This document shows positions 23,032 through 28,001 of a stretch of DNA of 28,001 nucleotides, piece by piece. Location: assembly GCA_964507325.1 (NCBI GenBank), contig CAZDQL010000086.1, forward strand, positions 1-28,001. The letters are read 5' to 3'. Both the position numbers and the translations under genes were made by a program. Position 1 is the first letter of the stretch; every line of letters starts with the position of its first letter. The notes below the pieces were generated by a model. That model was not told the DNA's origin. It saw nothing but the letters and a program-made list of their open reading frames with translations, and ran no database searches. The DNA is from CAZDQL01 sp964507325. GTDB taxonomy: Bacteria > Planctomycetota > UBA1135 > GCA-002686595.

Positions 23032-26000
23032 TCACCGGCGTCGCTCGAGGGTCACCGCCCGGCGCACCTCCCGCTCCAACTCCGCCTCGCGGGTCAGGAA
23101 GGGGGGCACCTCCTCCGGCTCGAGCACCCGCCCGCGCAGGAGGAAGGTGCGGGTCGCGCTCCAGCTCTGCGGCCCGTCCTCGACCAGGAGGGAGTGCTGG
23201 TACCCCGGGGCCTCCTCCCGGAAGGCGACCGGCGCCTCCGACACCCGCCAGGCGTCGCCGAGGTCGATCACGATGCGCACCCGCTCGCGCCGCGAGAGCC
23301 TGAGCGCCAGGGGCCAACGACGGTCCGCGGACCCCACCCCCTTCGCCAACCCCGTGGGCTGCAGGGGCAGGCGCGCGCTGCGGCGCTCCCCCACCCCCTC
23401 GAGGAAGCGCGGGACGGGGCCGGAGAAGAGCATCTCGAAAGGTGCCCCCGACTCCTCCAGCCGCGGGAACTCGAAGGCCTCCGGGTCGATTCCGGGCACC
23501 AACTGGGCGGCGAAGCCGCGCGCCGCCCCGCGTCTCTGCACCTCCCCCGCCTCGGAGAGCTGCTCGCGCAGGAGGGAGCCCTCGGTGGTGGTGACGCGCA
23601 GGCGGCAGTCGGCGCTCACCCCGCCGTCGGCGCCGAGGGCGTAGCGCACCGTGAGGTCCAGGTTCCAGGTGTCCGCGAGCTCCGCGCGCGAGAGCTGCTC
23701 GCGCCGCTCCCCCTCCTCCCCCAGGACCAGGACCGACGCGCCCGCCAGCTCGGCCGGGATCGCTCCGAACTCCAGGCCGCGCCCCTGGGGAGCGAGGATC
23801 CACAGCGGCTCGGGACCGGGCAGTCGGATCGCGGGCAGGTTGAAGCCGGTGCGGTTCTCGAAGGCGCGCAGCGGCTCTCGATCGAGCTCGGGGGCGACCC
23901 CCCGCTCGAGCACGGCCCACTCGTGGTCGATCCCCGCCAGGTCGAGGAGCGCCCCCAAGAGGAAGATCGGGTTCCCCCGCCGCAGGGACCAAGTCCACCC
24001 GGCGGTGGCCGTGCCGCCGAAGTCGAGCACGTGGGCGGTGACGCGGTCGTAGAGCGCCTCCGCTCGCGCGCGCGCATCGAGGTCGGGCTGCGCCCGATCG
24101 ACCTCCTCGAGCAGTGAGACGAGCTCGGCCTCCACGTCGGCGGTGAGGTGGGTCAGGGTGTGCAGGCGGTCGTTCCAGACGGCGGCCACCCACTCGAGGG
24201 GCAGGTCCCCGCCGTACTGCGCCCAGGGCAGGATCTCCTCGTAGGAGGGGCGCAGCGGCTCGTCCTCCTCCCGCGGCCGATCCCGCTCGAGGAGCAGGTG
24301 CACCGTGCCGCCGGCGAAGGGCCGCTCGCTGTGCTCCCCTTCGAAGTGAAGGAGCTCGAGCCGGCCGGGCAGTCCGTCGGGGACGTAGATCGCGTAGCGG
24401 CTGCGCACGAAGGGCTTCTCGAAGGAGGCGAAGCGCCACCAGCCGATGCCCGGAGGCGCCCCGGGTAGACCGGTGGCGTACTCGTCCCACACGAGCTCGA
24501 AGGCGTCCCCGGGCTCGAGGCTCGGCAACACCCACTCCCCCGCCACGGCCACCGGCTCGAGGATGCGACCGTCCGCCTTCAGGACCCGCGCCAGGCGGGT
24601 GTGATCCGCCAGCGGCGAGGAGTGCAGGAGCTCGGTCCCCTTGCGGTCCAGCGCCCGCGTGATGGTGTGGTAGCGGGCGTGGCTCGACCCGTCGGGCAGG
24701 AAGTAGAGCATCCCCGAGTCGAGCACCTCCGCGATCGAAGCCCCCTGGGCCGCTCCGGCGGCGGCCGCGGCGAGGGCCTCGGCCCGATCGGGGGCGAAGG
24801 TGGCGAAGAAGCGCTCGGCGGGGTCCTCCTCGCCGAGGATGGCGCGCGTCACCCGCGCGCCGTGACCTCCCCCTTCGAGCGCGGATCGCGCGCCCAGCTC
24901 CTGGATCCCCTCGGCGAAGTGACCCCGCGCGAGGAGGAGACGGGCGAGCCGCCCGCGCGCGATGGGATCGAGGGGGGCGCGCTGGACCTGCGCCCGCGCC
25001 GAGCGCAGGAGCGCTGCGTCATCGCCGGCGATCTCGAGCACGCTCCTCAGGAGCTCGAGCGGTCGCACCAGGCTGGGATCGGCGGCGGCCCACTCCTCCA
25101 GGACCGTGCGCGCGTAGGTCAGGTGCTCCCCCCCCGCCCGCGCGTGCGCCAGGAGGGCGCCCTCCTGGACCTCCTCCCGCGCTCCGAGCCCCGCCAGGGC
25201 CCGCCGCCATAGCCCCAAGGCGCCGGCGCGGTCCCCCGCCGCCGTCCGAGCGAGGGCCAGGAGCTCCGCCAGCCGCGGGGACCCGGGGAAGAGCTCGACC
25301 AGCCGCTCCAGCTCGAGGCGTGCCAGGGTCCCGGTGGAATCGAGGGCCTGGAAGGCGGTCACCCGCACCCGCCCCGCGAAGGGCACCTCTCCGACGCGCG
25401 CCGTGAGGGCGTCGATCTCGGCCAAGCCCTCGACCGGTTTGTCCTCCATGACCAGCCGCGCGGCGCGGAACGCCGCGGTCACCGGGGGCAGGGGACCGAA
25501 GTCGGCCAGGGCGTCCTCGCTCGCGACCACTGCGCGACGGCGCACCTCGGGGGGCAGGTGACCCGCCTGGGCGAGCACCTGGTGGCGCACCCGCAGCCAC
25601 GCGGCCCGCGGGCCGGGCTCCTGGGGGGGGAGCACGGCGAGGGCGCGGTCGGCGTGCCCGGCGGCGCGCTCCTCCAGGACGTGGATCGCCCGTTCGTAGC
25701 CCTCTCCCCGGTCGGGAAGAGCGGGAGGGGCGGCCGCCGGCGCGATCCAGTCGGGACGCCGCGGGAGCTCCGTGTAGGGGACGTCGAGCTCGCGCGCCCC
25801 GAGCGGGGTCTCCCCCCGCTCGTCGAGCAGGCGCGCCGCGATGCGCGTGCTGGGGCGGTTCTCCACGCGCACCAGGAGCTGGTTCCACCCCGGCGCTCCC
25901 ACCACGGGCAGCAGGAAGCGTCGCCGGGTCTCCCCCGACCCCCGCTGCGGCAGATCGAGCACGAGCTCGCCGTTCCACCAGACGTTCAACGTGTCCTCCG

Positions 26001-26658
26001 TGGCCACCTCGAGCTGGGCCGGCCCCTCGTGGGCCAGGTGGGCCACCAGGTAGATGACCCCCGGCCCTGGGAAGGGGGTCCCCCGCCCGGGCCGCACCCA
26101 GAGGAGCCCCGCCCCGCGCGGCAGGGGGCGCCACTCGAGCGGCTCCCCCCAGACGCACTCGTGGGTGGTCCGCAAGCCGGTTTTCGGCGCACCGGCGACG
26201 GGAGGTCGCCGCAGCGGCGCGGGGTGCTCGAGGGGTCCCAGGGGCCCGATCGCGCACCACTCGGCCACGAAGTCGGACCAGAGGTCGCCCTCCAGGGGAT
26301 GGGGCTCGTCGGAGAAGCGCCGCTGCCACGAGACCTCCTGCAGGAGCGCCCGCACCCGCACCGAGGCCACCGGTTCGGTGATCCGCGCGGCGAGGCGCTC
26401 TAGGCGCTCCGCCGGCAGGGGGCGCTCGAGGAGGCGCGCCAGCTCTTCCGCTTCCTCCAGCGCGGCGATCACCCACGGGCTGGTGGGGTCCGCCTCCAGG
26501 GCGTCGAGGGTCTCGGTCAGGGCGCTGGCGAAGTCCCCCGCGGCGCGGGCGGGGTGGGCCACGATCAGCTCGGGGGTCAGCTCTTGAGTGATCCCGGGCG
26601 TGGAGGAGAGCACGAGGGCCAGCACGCCCTGCGCGAGCGATCCGATCTTCAACACCAT
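23032..26658 (-). CDS. Large secreted DUF3857 protein with inactive transglutaminase-like domain
   Basis: This 1208-residue protein starts with a signal peptide (about 1-26). A jelly-roll-like segment contains DTLNVWWNGELVLDLP, then helical TPR-like repeats run from about 300 to 560. A DUF3857 beta domain follows (YFLPDGSSHARYHTITRAL near 600 onward), then a transglutaminase-like fold near 860-980. The catalytic positions are all changed: RRGNPIFLL (Pro897 where Cys is usual), TGFNLPAI (where FNH is usual) and LWILAPQG (where a WLDxT-type Asp is usual). So it is likely inactive as a peptidase/transglutaminase. The ATG at 26658 shares its A with the upstream stop (TGATG) and has AGGGAG 6 nt upstream. 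A GTG at 26661 is possible. It is coupled to its active paralogue. Confidence 0.85.
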   Translation of the reverse strand: MVLKIGSLAQGVLALVLSSTPGITQELTPELIVAHPARAAGDFASALTETLDALEADPTSPWVIAALEEAEELARLLERPLPAERLERLAARITEPVASVRVRALLQEVSWQRRFSDEPHPLEGDLWSDFVAEWCAIGPLGPLEHPAPLRRPPVAGAPKTGLRTTHECVWGEPLEWRPLPRGAGLLWVRPGRGTPFPGPGVIYLVAHLAHEGPAQLEVATEDTLNVWWNGELVLDLPQRGSGETRRRFLLPVVGAPGWNQLLVRVENRPSTRIAARLLDERGETPLGARELDVPYTELPRRPDWIAPAAAPPALPDRGEGYERAIHVLEERAAGHADRALAVLPPQEPGPRAAWLRVRHQVLAQAGHLPPEVRRRAVVASEDALADFGPLPPVTAAFRAARLVMEDKPVEGLAEIDALTARVGEVPFAGRVRVTAFQALDSTGTLARLELERLVELFPGSPRLAELLALARTAAGDRAGALGLWRRALAGLGAREEVQEGALLAHARAGGEHLTYARTVLEEWAAADPSLVRPLELLRSVLEIAGDDAALLRSARAQVQRAPLDPIARGRLARLLLARGHFAEGIQELGARSALEGGGHGARVTRAILGEEDPAERFFATFAPDRAEALAAAAAGAAQGASIAEVLDSGMLYFLPDGSSHARYHTITRALDRKGTELLHSSPLADHTRLARVLKADGRILEPVAVAGEWVLPSLEPGDAFELVWDEYATGLPGAPPGIGWWRFASFEKPFVRSRYAIYVPDGLPGRLELLHFEGEHSERPFAGGTVHLLLERDRPREEDEPLRPSYEEILPWAQYGGDLPLEWVAAVWNDRLHTLTHLTADVEAELVSLLEEVDRAQPDLDARARAEALYDRVTAHVLDFGGTATAGWTWSLRRGNPIFLLGALLDLAGIDHEWAVLERGVAPELDREPLRAFENRTGFNLPAIRLPGPEPLWILAPQGRGLEFGAIPAELAGASVLVLGEEGERREQLSRAELADTWNLDLTVRYALGADGGVSADCRLRVTTTEGSLLREQLSEAGEVQRRGAARGFAAQLVPGIDPEAFEFPRLEESGAPFEMLFSGPVPRFLEGVGERRSARLPLQPTGLAKGVGSADRRWPLALRLSRRERVRIVIDLGDAWRVSEAPVAFREEAPGYQHSLLVEDGPQSWSATRTFLLRGRVLEPEEVPPFLTREAELEREVRRAVTLERRR

Positions 26659-28001
26659 CACTGGCTCCCTTCCACCTTGAGGAACGCGGCCTGGGCCGAG
26701 TCGACCCGGCGACAGAGGTCGCGGAACTCCGCGTAGCGCTCCCGTGGCACCCGGTGGGTCTTCAGGGTGAAGCACTCGCGCACCCGGAGGACGGGTCCGC
26801 TCTGCTCCACCCGGCGGGAGTAGCTGGCGTCCTCGCTCTCGATCTCGATCGGCGCAGGTGGCTCGGCGAGCCGCTCCCCCTCGCCGAGGAGGTAGGTGAT
26901 CTCGAGCTCGCGGCACCAGGGGACGTCGAGCAGGAGGTCGGTCCCACGCTCGCTCTCGACGGCGATCTCCACCAGGAGGTCGAGCCGATCGAAGGTGGTG
27001 GGGATCTCGTAGCCGCCGCGCGCCGGCCGCGCCACCTCCTCGACGCCGCTGGCGAATCTGAGGTCGATCGGCGCGCCCAGGTCCTCCAGGTCGGGACCGG
27101 CGAAGTCCACCTCGCTGGTGAGCGCGCCGAAGAGCGAGGTCATGAAGCGCTGCGTCTCCTCGTCCCGCTCCTCGGGGTCCCCCGTGTAGCGCTGGCGGTG
27201 GCGGGGATCGAAGCGCCCCCGCGCCTGGCGCAGGAGCTCGACGCGCGGTCCCGACTCCGCCCCCAGGTCGACCCGGATCTCGTCGCGCAGCAGGTTCTCC
27301 CGCGCGTCGGGGAAGGGGATGCGCGTGGGGACCACATCCCCCTCGCGCACCACCAGGACGCGCGCGCCGCGGTCCGCGTCGGGCAGGACCTCGAGGGGGT
27401 GCAGGCGCGCGGTGCCGTCGAGGAAGCGCTCGGCGAGCCCCTCCTGCTCCGGGATCCAGGCGATGCAGTGGTTGAAGTGGGCCACCAGGGGCAGGGTGTG
27501 GTCCTCCTCGAAGCGCCGCGGCGCCAACCGGATCAGGACCGGGTGCGCCTCGATCCCCACCTCGGAGAGCAGGGCCTTGAGCAGGATCGCCTTGTCCTTG
27601 CAGTCGCCGAAGCGCCGCTTGAAGATCACCGGCGCGCTGTAGGGGCGGTAGCCGTGCACGCCGAACTCCCAGGCGTTGTAGCGCACCTCGGTCACCACGA
27701 AGTCGTAGATGGCGCGCAGCCTGTCGAGGGGCGTGGTGCTGCCGGCGGTCAGCCGCTGGACCTCGGCGGCCATCTCGGGGGAGACCACCACCTCGTCCTC
27801 GATCAGGTTCCACCACCAGGCCCCGAACTCCTCCCAGGTGCCGTAGGAGGAGGCCTGCACGGTGTGCTCACCCTCCCGGGCGGGGGGCATCAGGTGCTCG
27901 ATCGGCCGCGGCTCGATCCCCGTCACGCGCCAGCGGTGGACGCGGGCGCCGTCGGGTCGCTCGCCCCCCTCGTAGAGGGCGCCCTCGGGCAGGTCGGGGT
28001 T
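26658..28001 (-). CDS. DUF3857/transglutaminase-like protein with intact triad (5' end cut by window)
   Basis: The frame stays open to the window edge, so the N-terminus is missing; about 447 residues are visible. A VHRWRV segment and HLMPP near the left edge of the protein match the end of a DUF3857 domain. The transglutaminase core has all three catalytic positions: Cys in KRRFGDCKDKAILLKALL (coded near 27600), His in FNHCIAWI (near 27470) and Asp in RFLDGTA (near 27420). A beta-rich C-terminal region ends in YAEFRDLCRRVDSAQ. Such proteins are usually exported; no activity is established for this family in Planctomycetota. The internal GTG at 27926 is not a plausible start because it would cut through the DUF3857 region. 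It overlaps the next gene by one base. Confidence 0.9.
   Translation of the reverse strand, partial: NPDLPEGALYEGGERPDGARVHRWRVTGIEPRPIEHLMPPAREGEHTVQASSYGTWEEFGAWWWNLIEDEVVVSPEMAAEVQRLTAGSTTPLDRLRAIYDFVVTEVRYNAWEFGVHGYRPYSAPVIFKRRFGDCKDKAILLKALLSEVGIEAHPVLIRLAPRRFEEDHTLPLVAHFNHCIAWIPEQEGLAERFLDGTARLHPLEVLPDADRGARVLVVREGDVVPTRIPFPDARENLLRDEIRVDLGAESGPRVELLRQARGRFDPRHRQRYTGDPEERDEETQRFMTSLFGALTSEVDFAGPDLEDLGAPIDLRFASGVEEVARPARGGYEIPTTFDRLDLLVEIAVESERGTDLLLDVPWCRELEITYLLGEGERLAEPPAPIEIESEDASYSRRVEQSGPVLRVRECFTLKTHRVPRERYAEFRDLCRRVDSAQAAFLKVEGSQ

Overview
The window is very GC-rich and densely coded. Most genes sit on the minus strand, GTG starts are frequent, and there are several 4-bp GTGA stop/start overlaps. 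The combination of a Ser/Thr kinase next to an ECF-like sigma factor, an FHA protein, a DUF1573 lipoprotein, paired PilB/PilT ATPases and large secreted proteins of unknown function suggests an uncultured Planctomycetota bacterium. This placement is an inference from gene content; no 16S or other taxonomic marker was compared. No tRNA, rRNA, CRISPR array, insertion sequence or prophage gene was seen.

Layout, left to right. 81-4500 (minus): a pilB-pilT-pilB block of type IV pilus/type II secretion motor ATPases. 4612-6180 (minus): a DUF1573 lipoprotein, divergent from a small plus-strand lipoprotein (6280-6960) that ends against a strong hairpin. 6972-9759 (minus): two membrane-anchored proteins of unknown function, one with carboxypeptidase-regulatory-like repeats. 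9802-14589 (minus): a signalling block of degenerate receiver/GGDEF protein, FHA protein, Ser/Thr kinase and sigma factor with a zinc-finger-like tail. 14600-16365 (minus): yebC, rpsI (S9) and rplM (L13), with a terminator after rpsI. 16431-19197 (minus): a tightly overlapping four-gene block that includes an FtsQ/DivIB-like protein. 19375-21477 (plus): a Ski2-type RNA helicase. 21501-22346 (minus): an alpha/beta-hydrolase-fold protein without a nucleophile. 22686-23021 (plus): a small secreted DUF4177-like protein behind a structured leader. 23032 to the right edge (minus): two DUF3857/transglutaminase-like proteins, one with an intact catalytic triad (cut by the window edge) and one with the triad lost.

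The most unusual element is a 165-nt near-perfect hairpin at 13490-13654, between the receiver/GGDEF gene and the FHA gene. It has 72 base pairs, 2 isolated mismatches, one internal loop and a 6-nt apical loop. All ten non-Watson-Crick pairs are G-U when read on the plus strand, and therefore C-A mismatches on the minus strand. That asymmetry suggests the fold is kept as a plus-strand RNA or single-stranded DNA, antisense to every neighbouring gene. It could be a structured noncoding RNA or a palindromic mobile element of the MITE/REP kind.

A working model for the signalling block: the kinase phosphorylates the sigma factor or the FHA partner, linking an envelope signal to transcription. This is inferred from gene order and from known planctomycete kinase/ECF pairings, not shown by the sequence.
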